From assembly GCF_958295425.1 (NCBI RefSeq), contig NC_081147.1, forward strand, positions 7,501 through 71,500: a stretch of 64,000 bases of DNA, given 5' to 3'. The stretch is from Solea solea (lineage: Eukaryota > Chordata > Actinopteri > Pleuronectiformes > Soleidae). Position numbers and translations under genes: made by a program. The notes beneath the pieces are model-generated. The model was not told where the DNA came from, did not search any database, and was given only the letters and a program-made list of their open reading frames with translations. This document shows, one piece after another, positions 1-12,100 of the stretch; the first letter of the stretch is position 1; each line of letters opens with the position of its first letter.

Positions 1-294
1 GACGTTGGTTTGGAGTCGATCGCACCTTCCGTTCAAAAGTTATTCGCGAAATGACCGCAAACTGGTGGTTTTCATCCCTATACCTTACCCTAACCCCTAA
101 CCCTAACCCTAACCCTTACCCTAACCCTTACCGCAAAATGGTGGTTTTCATCCCTATACCTAACCCCTAACCCTTACCCTAACCCCTTACCCTTACCCTA
201 CCCTTACCCTTACCCTAACCCTTACCCTTACCCTAACCCTAACCCTTACCCTTACCCTACCCTAACCCTAACCCTAACCCTAACCCTAAATCTA

Positions 295-866
295 GCAATG
301 TCGGTTTGGCTTCAGATAGGCTCCAAATGGCCTGAAACATGCTCCTGAGTGGTTTTTGTAAGGCACATGTTGGACCTGGCACTTGGTGAAATTTTCGCAT
401 TGAATGGCGATTTTCAATCGGCCATAACTCCGCCCAGGAACGTTTGGGAGACTCGAAAACTAGTCCATTGGAAAGCCCGTGGCCACATTAGGGGGGGGGG
501 GCAAAAATTCAAGTCAATCCGAATAAGTCAGATTTTTACGGTTTTTGGGAAATAACTCAAAAACTACACGTTTGGTCATGGGGTGTTTTAGGCTGGCTAG
601 GTGCGGCTCCTCGAGACGCATCGTTAGACACCTACCTCGGCTTTCTAGCACCTTCCTAACTCGAGATAAGTTCAGAATGACCGAAGAATTTTCGGTCATT
701 TTTCCATATCTCGGCTTCCTTTTGTCCCACAATCACGGGGGTTGCACCAGGGGCTCCGGAGGGTGCCTAAATGGGGGGGCGGACGTTGGTTTGGAGTCGA
801 TCGCACCTTCCGTTCAAAAGTTATTCGCGAAATGACCGCAAACTGGTGGTTTTCATCCCTATACCT
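295..866 (+). repeat. Representative satellite core unit
   Basis: One core runs from GCAATGTCGG to CATCCCTATAC, just before the next telomeric block. It holds a run of 10-11 G, a perfect 10-bp hairpin (AATGACCGAA / TTCGGTCATT at 676-700, 5-nt loop), a 7-G run near 772-778 and short AT-rich stretches. I do not recognise the family. Confidence 0.85.
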
Positions 867-2410
867 AACCCTAACCCTTACCCTAACCCTAACCCTAACC
901 CTAACCCTTACCCTTACCCCTAACCCTTACCCTAACCCTTACCCTTACCCTTACCCTAACCCTTACCCTAACCCTAACCCTAACCCTAACCCTAACCCTT
1001 ACCCTAACCCTACCCTACCCTACCCTTACCCTTACCCTTACCCTAACCCTAACCCTAACCCTAGCAATGTCGGTTTGGCTTCAGATAGGCTCCAAATGGC
1101 CTGAAACATGCTCCTGAGTGGTTTTTGTAAGGCACATGTTGGACCTGGCACTTGGTGAAATTTTCGCATTGAATGGCGATTTTCAATCGGCCATAACTCC
1201 GCCCAGGAACGTTTGGGAGACTCGAAAACTAGTCCATTGGAAAGCCCGTGGCCACATTAGGGGGGGGGGGCAAAAATTCAAGTCAATCCGAATAAGTCAG
1301 ATTTTTACGGTTTTTGGGAAATAACTCAAAAACTACACGTTTGGTCATGGGGTGTTTTAGGCTGGCTAGGTGCGGCTCCTCGAGACGCATCGTTAGACAC
1401 CTACCTCGGCTTTCTAGCACCTTCCTAACTCGAGATAAGTTCAGAATGACCGAAGAATTTTCGGTCATTTTTCCATATCTCGGCTTCCTTTTGTCCCACA
1501 ATCACGGGGGTTGCACCAGGGGCTCCGGAGGGTGCCTAAATGGGGGGGCGGACGTTGGTTTGGAGTCGATCGCACCTTCCGTTCAAAAGTTATTCGCGAA
1601 ATGACCGCAAACTGGTGGTTTTCATCCCTATACCTTACCCTAACCCCTAACCCTAACCCTAACCCTTACCCTAACCCTTACCGCAAAATGGTGGTTTTCA
1701 TCCCTATACCTAACCCCTAACCCTTACCCTAACCCCTTACCCTTACCCTACCCTTACCCTTACCCTAACCCTTACCCTTACCCTAACCCTAACCCTTACC
1801 CTTACCCTACCCTAACCCTAACCCTAACCCTAACCCTAAATCTAGCAATGTCGGTTTGGCTTCAGATAGGCTCCAAATGGCCTGAAACATGCTCCTGAGT
1901 GGTTTTTGTAAGGCACATGTTGGACCTGGCACTTGGTGAAATTTTCGCATTGAATGGCGATTTTCAATCGGCCATAACTCCGCCCAGGAACGTTTGGGAG
2001 ACTCGAAAACTAGTCCATTGGAAAGCCCGTGGCCACATTAGGGGGGGGGGGCAAAAATTCAAGTCAATCCGAATAAGTCAGATTTTTACGGTTTTTGGGA
2101 AATAACTCAAAAACTACACGTTTGGTCATGGGGTGTTTTAGGCTGGCTAGGTGCGGCTCCTCGAGACGCATCGTTAGACACCTACCTCGGCTTTCTAGCA
2201 CCTTCCTAACTCGAGATAAGTTCAGAATGACCGAAGAATTTTCGGTCATTTTTCCATATCTCGGCTTCCTTTTGTCCCACAATCACGGGGGTTGCACCAG
2301 GGGCTCCGGAGGGTGCCTAAATGGGGGGGCGGACGTTGGTTTGGAGTCGATCGCACCTTCCGTTCAAAAGTTATTCGCGAAATGACCGCAAACTGGTGGT
2401 TTTCATCCCT

Positions 2411-2722
2411 ATACCTAACCCTAACCCTAACCCTTACCCTAACCCTAACCCTAACCCTTACCCTTACCCTACCCTTACCCTAACCCTAACCCTAACCCCT
2501 AACCCTTACCCTACCCTTACCCTAACCCTACCCTAACCCTAACCCTACCCTTACCCTAACCCTAACCCTAACCCTTACCCTAACCCTAACCCTTACCCTT
2601 ACCCTAACCCTTACCCTAACCCTAACCCTTACCCTAACCCTTACCCTAACCCTAACCCTAACCCTAACCCTTACCCTAACCCTTACCCTAACCCTAACCC
2701 TTACCCTAACCCTAACCCTAAC
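2411..2722 (+). repeat. Longest telomere-like block, joined to a truncated core
   Basis: About 310 bp of CCCTAA/CCCTTA variants run into AACTCAAAAACTACACG, an internal point of the core, so the first part of the core is missing. The second copy lies at about 5358-5669. Both sides of the join share TAAC, which suggests a microhomology junction. Confidence 0.85.
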
Positions 2723-5700
2723 TCAAAAACTACACGTTTGGTCATGGGGTGTTTTAGGCTGGCTAGGTGCGGCTCCTCGAGACGCATCGTTAGACACCTA
2801 CCTCGGCTTTCTAGCACCTTCCTAACTCGAGATAAGTTCAGAATGACCGAAGAATTTTCGGTCATTTTTCCATATCTCGGCTTCCTTTTGTCCCACAATC
2901 ACGGGGGTTGCACCAGGGGCTCCGGAGGGTGCCTAAATGGGGGGGCGGACGTTGGTTTGGAGTCGATCGCACCTTCCGTTCAAAAGTTATTCGCGAAATG
3001 ACCGCAAACTGGTGGTTTTCATCCCTATACCTTACCCTAACCCCTAACCCTAACCCTAACCCTTACCCTAACCCTTACCGCAAAATGGTGGTTTTCATCC
3101 CTATACCTAACCCCTAACCCTTACCCTAACCCCTTACCCTTACCCTACCCTTACCCTTACCCTAACCCTTACCCTTACCCTAACCCTAACCCTTACCCTT
3201 ACCCTACCCTAACCCTAACCCTAACCCTAACCCTAAATCTAGCAATGTCGGTTTGGCTTCAGATAGGCTCCAAATGGCCTGAAACATGCTCCTGAGTGGT
3301 TTTTGTAAGGCACATGTTGGACCTGGCACTTGGTGAAATTTTCGCATTGAATGGCGATTTTCAATCGGCCATAACTCCGCCCAGGAACGTTTGGGAGACT
3401 CGAAAACTAGTCCATTGGAAAGCCCGTGGCCACATTAGGGGGGGGGGGCAAAAATTCAAGTCAATCCGAATAAGTCAGATTTTTACGGTTTTTGGGAAAT
3501 AACTCAAAAACTACACGTTTGGTCATGGGGTGTTTTAGGCTGGCTAGGTGCGGCTCCTCGAGACGCATCGTTAGACACCTACCTCGGCTTTCTAGCACCT
3601 TCCTAACTCGAGATAAGTTCAGAATGACCGAAGAATTTTCGGTCATTTTTCCATATCTCGGCTTCCTTTTGTCCCACAATCACGGGGGTTGCACCAGGGG
3701 CTCCGGAGGGTGCCTAAATGGGGGGGCGGACGTTGGTTTGGAGTCGATCGCACCTTCCGTTCAAAAGTTATTCGCGAAATGACCGCAAACTGGTGGTTTT
3801 CATCCCTATACCTAACCCTAACCCTTACCCTAACCCTAACCCTAACCCTAACCCTTACCCTTACCCCTAACCCTTACCCTAACCCTTACCCTTACCCTTA
3901 CCCTAACCCTTACCCTAACCCTAACCCTAACCCTAACCCTAACCCTTACCCTAACCCTACCCTACCCTACCCTTACCCTTACCCTTACCCTAACCCTAAC
4001 CCTAACCCTAGCAATGTCGGTTTGGCTTCAGATAGGCTCCAAATGGCCTGAAACATGCTCCTGAGTGGTTTTTGTAAGGCACATGTTGGACCTGGCACTT
4101 GGTGAAATTTTCGCATTGAATGGCGATTTTCAATCGGCCATAACTCCGCCCAGGAACGTTTGGGAGACTCGAAAACTAGTCCATTGGAAAGCCCGTGGCC
4201 ACATTAGGGGGGGGGGGCAAAAATTCAAGTCAATCCGAATAAGTCAGATTTTTACGGTTTTTGGGAAATAACTCAAAAACTACACGTTTGGTCATGGGGT
4301 GTTTTAGGCTGGCTAGGTGCGGCTCCTCGAGACGCATCGTTAGACACCTACCTCGGCTTTCTAGCACCTTCCTAACTCGAGATAAGTTCAGAATGACCGA
4401 AGAATTTTCGGTCATTTTTCCATATCTCGGCTTCCTTTTGTCCCACAATCACGGGGGTTGCACCAGGGGCTCCGGAGGGTGCCTAAATGGGGGGGCGGAC
4501 GTTGGTTTGGAGTCGATCGCACCTTCCGTTCAAAAGTTATTCGCGAAATGACCGCAAACTGGTGGTTTTCATCCCTATACCTTACCCTAACCCCTAACCC
4601 TAACCCTAACCCTTACCCTAACCCTTACCGCAAAATGGTGGTTTTCATCCCTATACCTAACCCCTAACCCTTACCCTAACCCCTTACCCTTACCCTACCC
4701 TTACCCTTACCCTAACCCTTACCCTTACCCTAACCCTAACCCTTACCCTTACCCTACCCTAACCCTAACCCTAACCCTAACCCTAAATCTAGCAATGTCG
4801 GTTTGGCTTCAGATAGGCTCCAAATGGCCTGAAACATGCTCCTGAGTGGTTTTTGTAAGGCACATGTTGGACCTGGCACTTGGTGAAATTTTCGCATTGA
4901 ATGGCGATTTTCAATCGGCCATAACTCCGCCCAGGAACGTTTGGGAGACTCGAAAACTAGTCCATTGGAAAGCCCGTGGCCACATTAGGGGGGGGGGGCA
5001 AAAATTCAAGTCAATCCGAATAAGTCAGATTTTTACGGTTTTTGGGAAATAACTCAAAAACTACACGTTTGGTCATGGGGTGTTTTAGGCTGGCTAGGTG
5101 CGGCTCCTCGAGACGCATCGTTAGACACCTACCTCGGCTTTCTAGCACCTTCCTAACTCGAGATAAGTTCAGAATGACCGAAGAATTTTCGGTCATTTTT
5201 CCATATCTCGGCTTCCTTTTGTCCCACAATCACGGGGGTTGCACCAGGGGCTCCGGAGGGTGCCTAAATGGGGGGGCGGACGTTGGTTTGGAGTCGATCG
5301 CACCTTCCGTTCAAAAGTTATTCGCGAAATGACCGCAAACTGGTGGTTTTCATCCCTATACCTAACCCTAACCCTAACCCTTACCCTAACCCTAACCCTA
5401 ACCCTTACCCTTACCCTACCCTTACCCTAACCCTAACCCTAACCCCTAACCCTTACCCTACCCTTACCCTAACCCTACCCTAACCCTAACCCTACCCTTA
5501 CCCTAACCCTAACCCTAACCCTTACCCTAACCCTAACCCTTACCCTTACCCTAACCCTTACCCTAACCCTAACCCTTACCCTAACCCTTACCCTAACCCT
5601 AACCCTAACCCTAACCCTTACCCTAACCCTTACCCTAACCCTAACCCTTACCCTAACCCTAACCCTAACTCAAAAACTACACGTTTGGTCATGGGGTGTT

Positions 5701-6188
5701 TTAGGCTGGCTAGGTGCGGCTCCTCGAGACGCATCGTTAGACACCTACCTCGGCTTTCTAGCACCTTCCTAACTCGAGATAAGTTCAGAATGACCGAAGA
5801 ATTTTCGGTCATTTTTCCATATCTCGGCTTCCTTTTGTCCCACAATCACGGGGGTTGCACCAGGGGCTCCGGAGGGTGCCTAAATGGGGGGGCGGACGTT
5901 GGTTTGGAGTCGATCGCACCTTCCGTTCAAAAGTTATTCGCGAAATGACCGCAAACTGGTGGTTTTCATCCCTATACCTTACCCTAACCCCTAACCCTAA
6001 CCCTAACCCTTACCCTAACCCTTACCGCAAAATGGTGGTTTTCATCCCTATACCTAACCCCTAACCCTTACCCTAACCCCTTACCCTTACCCTACCCTTA
6101 CCCTTACCCTAACCCTTACCCTTACCCTAACCCTAACCCTTACCCTTACCCTACCCTAACCCTAACCCTAACCCTAACCCTAAATCTA

Positions 6189-9100
6189 GCAATGTCGGTT
6201 TGGCTTCAGATAGGCTCCAAATGGCCTGAAACATGCTCCTGAGTGGTTTTTGTAAGGCACATGTTGGACCTGGCACTTGGTGAAATTTTCGCATTGAATG
6301 GCGATTTTCAATCGGCCATAACTCCGCCCAGGAACGTTTGGGAGACTCGAAAACTAGTCCATTGGAAAGCCCGTGGCCACATTAGGGGGGGGGGGCAAAA
6401 ATTCAAGTCAATCCGAATAAGTCAGATTTTTACGGTTTTTGGGAAATAACTCAAAAACTACACGTTTGGTCATGGGGTGTTTTAGGCTGGCTAGGTGCGG
6501 CTCCTCGAGACGCATCGTTAGACACCTACCTCGGCTTTCTAGCACCTTCCTAACTCGAGATAAGTTCAGAATGACCGAAGAATTTTCGGTCATTTTTCCA
6601 TATCTCGGCTTCCTTTTGTCCCACAATCACGGGGGTTGCACCAGGGGCTCCGGAGGGTGCCTAAATGGGGGGGCGGACGTTGGTTTGGAGTCGATCGCAC
6701 CTTCCGTTCAAAAGTTATTCGCGAAATGACCGCAAACTGGTGGTTTTCATCCCTATACCTAACCCTAACCCTTACCCTAACCCTAACCCTAACCCTAACC
6801 CTTACCCTTACCCCTAACCCTTACCCTAACCCTTACCCTTACCCTTACCCTAACCCTTACCCTAACCCTAACCCTAACCCTAACCCTAACCCTTACCCTA
6901 ACCCTACCCTACCCTACCCTTACCCTTACCCTTACCCTAACCCTAACCCTAACCCTAGCAATGTCGGTTTGGCTTCAGATAGGCTCCAAATGGCCTGAAA
7001 CATGCTCCTGAGTGGTTTTTGTAAGGCACATGTTGGACCTGGCACTTGGTGAAATTTTCGCATTGAATGGCGATTTTCAATCGGCCATAACTCCGCCCAG
7101 GAACGTTTGGGAGACTCGAAAACTAGTCCATTGGAAAGCCCGTGGCCACATTAGGGGGGGGGGGCAAAAATTCAAGTCAATCCGAATAAGTCAGATTTTT
7201 ACGGTTTTTGGGAAATAACTCAAAAACTACACGTTTGGTCATGGGGTGTTTTAGGCTGGCTAGGTGCGGCTCCTCGAGACGCATCGTTAGACACCTACCT
7301 CGGCTTTCTAGCACCTTCCTAACTCGAGATAAGTTCAGAATGACCGAAGAATTTTCGGTCATTTTTCCATATCTCGGCTTCCTTTTGTCCCACAATCACG
7401 GGGGTTGCACCAGGGGCTCCGGAGGGTGCCTAAATGGGGGGGCGGACGTTGGTTTGGAGTCGATCGCACCTTCCGTTCAAAAGTTATTCGCGAAATGACC
7501 GCAAACTGGTGGTTTTCATCCCTATACCTTACCCTAACCCCTAACCCTAACCCTAACCCTTACCCTAACCCTTACCGCAAAATGGTGGTTTTCATCCCTA
7601 TACCTAACCCCTAACCCTTACCCTAACCCCTTACCCTTACCCTACCCTTACCCTTACCCTAACCCTTACCCTTACCCTAACCCTAACCCTTACCCTTACC
7701 CTACCCTAACCCTAACCCTAACCCTAACCCTAAATCTAGCAATGTCGGTTTGGCTTCAGATAGGCTCCAAATGGCCTGAAACATGCTCCTGAGTGGTTTT
7801 TGTAAGGCACATGTTGGACCTGGCACTTGGTGAAATTTTCGCATTGAATGGCGATTTTCAATCGGCCATAACTCCGCCCAGGAACGTTTGGGAGACTCGA
7901 AAACTAGTCCATTGGAAAGCCCGTGGCCACATTAGGGGGGGGGGGCAAAAATTCAAGTCAATCCGAATAAGTCAGATTTTTACGGTTTTTGGGAAATAAC
8001 TCAAAAACTACACGTTTGGTCATGGGGTGTTTTAGGCTGGCTAGGTGCGGCTCCTCGAGACGCATCGTTAGACACCTACCTCGGCTTTCTAGCACCTTCC
8101 TAACTCGAGATAAGTTCAGAATGACCGAAGAATTTTCGGTCATTTTTCCATATCTCGGCTTCCTTTTGTCCCACAATCACGGGGGTTGCACCAGGGGCTC
8201 CGGAGGGTGCCTAAATGGGGGGGCGGACGTTGGTTTGGAGTCGATCGCACCTTCCGTTCAAAAGTTATTCGCGAAATGACCGCAAACTGGTGGTTTTCAT
8301 CCCTATACCTAACCCTAACCCTTACCCTAACCCTTACCCTAACCCTTACCCTACCCTAACCCTAACCCTAACCCTTACCCCTAACCCTTACCCTAACCCC
8401 TTACCCTAACCCTTACCCTAACCCTTACCCTTACCCTTACCCTAACCCTTACCCTAACCCTAACCCTAACCCTAACCCTAACCCTTACCCTAACCCTACC
8501 CTACCCTACCCTTACCCTTACCCTTACCCTAACCCTAACCCTAACCCTAGCAATGTCGGTTTGGCTTCAGATAGGCTCCAAATGGCCTGAAACATGCTCC
8601 TGAGTGGTTTTTGTAAGGCACATGTTGGACCTGGCACTTGGTGAAATTTTCGCATTGAATGGCGATTTTCAATCGGCCATAACTCCGCCCAGGAACGTTT
8701 GGGAGACTCGAAAACTAGTCCATTGGAAAGCCCGTGGCCACATTAGGGGGGGGGGGCAAAAATTCAAGTCAATCCGAATAAGTCAGATTTTTACGGTTTT
8801 TGGGAAATAACTCAAAAACTACACGTTTGGTCATGGGGTGTTTTAGGCTGGCTAGGTGCGGCTCCTCGAGACGCATCGTTAGACACCTACCTCGGCTTTC
8901 TAGCACCTTCCTAACTCGAGATAAGTTCAGAATGACCGAAGAATTTTCGGTCATTTTTCCATATCTCGGCTTCCTTTTGTCCCACAATCACGGGGGTTGC
9001 ACCAGGGGCTCCGGAGGGTGCCTAAATGGGGGGGCGGACGTTGGTTTGGAGTCGATCGCACCTTCCGTTCAAAAGTTATTCGCGAAATGACCGCAAACTG

Positions 9101-12100
9101 GTGGTTTTCATCCCTATACCTTACCCTAACCCCTAACCCTAACCCTAACCCTTACCCTAACCCTTACCGCAAAATGGTGGTTTTCATCCCTATACCTAAC
9201 CCCTAACCCTTACCCTAACCCCTTACCCTTACCCTACCCTTACCCTTACCCTAACCCTTACCCTTACCCTAACCCTAACCCTTACCCTTACCCTACCCTA
9301 ACCCTAACCCTAACCCTAACCCTAAATCTAGCAATGTCGGTTTGGCTTCAGATAGGCTCCAAATGGCCTGAAACATGCTCCTGAGTGGTTTTTGTAAGGC
9401 ACATGTTGGACCTGGCACTTGGTGAAATTTTCGCATTGAATGGCGATTTTCAATCGGCCATAACTCCGCCCAGGAACGTTTGGGAGACTCGAAAACTAGT
9501 CCATTGGAAAGCCCGTGGCCACATTAGGGGGGGGGGGCAAAAATTCAAGTCAATCCGAATAAGTCAGATTTTTACGGTTTTTGGGAAATAACTCAAAAAC
9601 TACACGTTTGGTCATGGGGTGTTTTAGGCTGGCTAGGTGCGGCTCCTCGAGACGCATCGTTAGACACCTACCTCGGCTTTCTAGCACCTTCCTAACTCGA
9701 GATAAGTTCAGAATGACCGAAGAATTTTCGGTCATTTTTCCATATCTCGGCTTCCTTTTGTCCCACAATCACGGGGGTTGCACCAGGGGCTCCGGAGGGT
9801 GCCTAAATGGGGGGGCGGACGTTGGTTTGGAGTCGATCGCACCTTCCGTTCAAAAGTTATTCGCGAAATGACCGCAAACTGGTGGTTTTCATCCCTATAC
9901 CTAACCCTAACCCTTACCCTAACCCTAACCCTAACCCTAACCCTTACCCTTACCCCTAACCCTTACCCTAACCCTTACCCTTACCCTTACCCTAACCCTT
10001 ACCCTAACCCTAACCCTAACCCTAACCCTAACCCTTACCCTAACCCTACCCTACCCTACCCTTACCCTTACCCTTACCCTAACCCTAACCCTAACCCTAG
10101 CAATGTCGGTTTGGCTTCAGATAGGCTCCAAATGGCCTGAAACATGCTCCTGAGTGGTTTTTGTAAGGCACATGTTGGACCTGGCACTTGGTGAAATTTT
10201 CGCATTGAATGGCGATTTTCAATCGGCCATAACTCCGCCCAGGAACGTTTGGGAGACTCGAAAACTAGTCCATTGGAAAGCCCGTGGCCACATTAGGGGG
10301 GGGGGGCAAAAATTCAAGTCAATCCGAATAAGTCAGATTTTTACGGTTTTTGGGAAATAACTCAAAAACTACACGTTTGGTCATGGGGTGTTTTAGGCTG
10401 GCTAGGTGCGGCTCCTCGAGACGCATCGTTAGACACCTACCTCGGCTTTCTAGCACCTTCCTAACTCGAGATAAGTTCAGAATGACCGAAGAATTTTCGG
10501 TCATTTTTCCATATCTCGGCTTCCTTTTGTCCCACAATCACGGGGGTTGCACCAGGGGCTCCGGAGGGTGCCTAAATGGGGGGGCGGACGTTGGTTTGGA
10601 GTCGATCGCACCTTCCGTTCAAAAGTTATTCGCGAAATGACCGCAAACTGGTGGTTTTCATCCCTATACCTTACCCTAACCCCTAACCCTAACCCTAACC
10701 CTTACCCTAACCCTTACCGCAAAATGGTGGTTTTCATCCCTATACCTAACCCCTAACCCTTACCCTAACCCCTTACCCTTACCCTACCCTTACCCTTACC
10801 CTAACCCTTACCCTTACCCTAACCCTAACCCTTACCCTTACCCTACCCTAACCCTAACCCTAACCCTAACCCTAAATCTAGCAATGTCGGTTTGGCTTCA
10901 GATAGGCTCCAAATGGCCTGAAACATGCTCCTGAGTGGTTTTTGTAAGGCACATGTTGGACCTGGCACTTGGTGAAATTTTCGCATTGAATGGCGATTTT
11001 CAATCGGCCATAACTCCGCCCAGGAACGTTTGGGAGACTCGAAAACTAGTCCATTGGAAAGCCCGTGGCCACATTAGGGGGGGGGGGCAAAAATTCAAGT
11101 CAATCCGAATAAGTCAGATTTTTACGGTTTTTGGGAAATAACTCAAAAACTACACGTTTGGTCATGGGGTGTTTTAGGCTGGCTAGGTGCGGCTCCTCGA
11201 GACGCATCGTTAGACACCTACCTCGGCTTTCTAGCACCTTCCTAACTCGAGATAAGTTCAGAATGACCGAAGAATTTTCGGTCATTTTTCCATATCTCGG
11301 CTTCCTTTTGTCCCACAATCACGGGGGTTGCACCAGGGGCTCCGGAGGGTGCCTAAATGGGGGGGCGGACGTTGGTTTGGAGTCGATCGCACCTTCCGTT
11401 CAAAAGTTATTCGCGAAATGACCGCAAACTGGTGGTTTTCATCCCTATACCTAACCCTAACCCTTACCCTAACCCTTACCCTAACCCTTACCCTACCCTA
11501 ACCCTAACCCTAACCCTTACCCCTAACCCTTACCCTAACCCCTTACCCTAACCCTTACCCTAACCCTTACCCTTACCCTTACCCTAACCCTTACCCTAAC
11601 CCTAACCCTAACCCTAACCCTAACCCTTACCCTAACCCTACCCTACCCTACCCTTACCCTTACCCTTACCCTAACCCTAACCCTAACCCTAGCAATGTCG
11701 GTTTGGCTTCAGATAGGCTCCAAATGGCCTGAAACATGCTCCTGAGTGGTTTTTGTAAGGCACATGTTGGACCTGGCACTTGGTGAAATTTTCGCATTGA
11801 ATGGCGATTTTCAATCGGCCATAACTCCGCCCAGGAACGTTTGGGAGACTCGAAAACTAGTCCATTGGAAAGCCCGTGGCCACATTAGGGGGGGGGGGCA
11901 AAAATTCAAGTCAATCCGAATAAGTCAGATTTTTACGGTTTTTGGGAAATAACTCAAAAACTACACGTTTGGTCATGGGGTGTTTTAGGCTGGCTAGGTG
12001 CGGCTCCTCGAGACGCATCGTTAGACACCTACCTCGGCTTTCTAGCACCTTCCTAACTCGAGATAAGTTCAGAATGACCGAAGAATTTTCGGTCATTTTT

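Larger units (their letters stand above)
295..6188. repeat. Higher-order repeat type 1, 2947 bp x 2
   Basis: A fixed point in the core occurs at 349, 1118, 1899, then 3296, 4065, 4846, then 6243. The spacing is 769, 781, 1397, repeated exactly. The 1397-bp interval holds a long telomeric block and a 5'-truncated core. Copies are therefore 295-3241 and 3242-6188. Confidence 0.92.
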
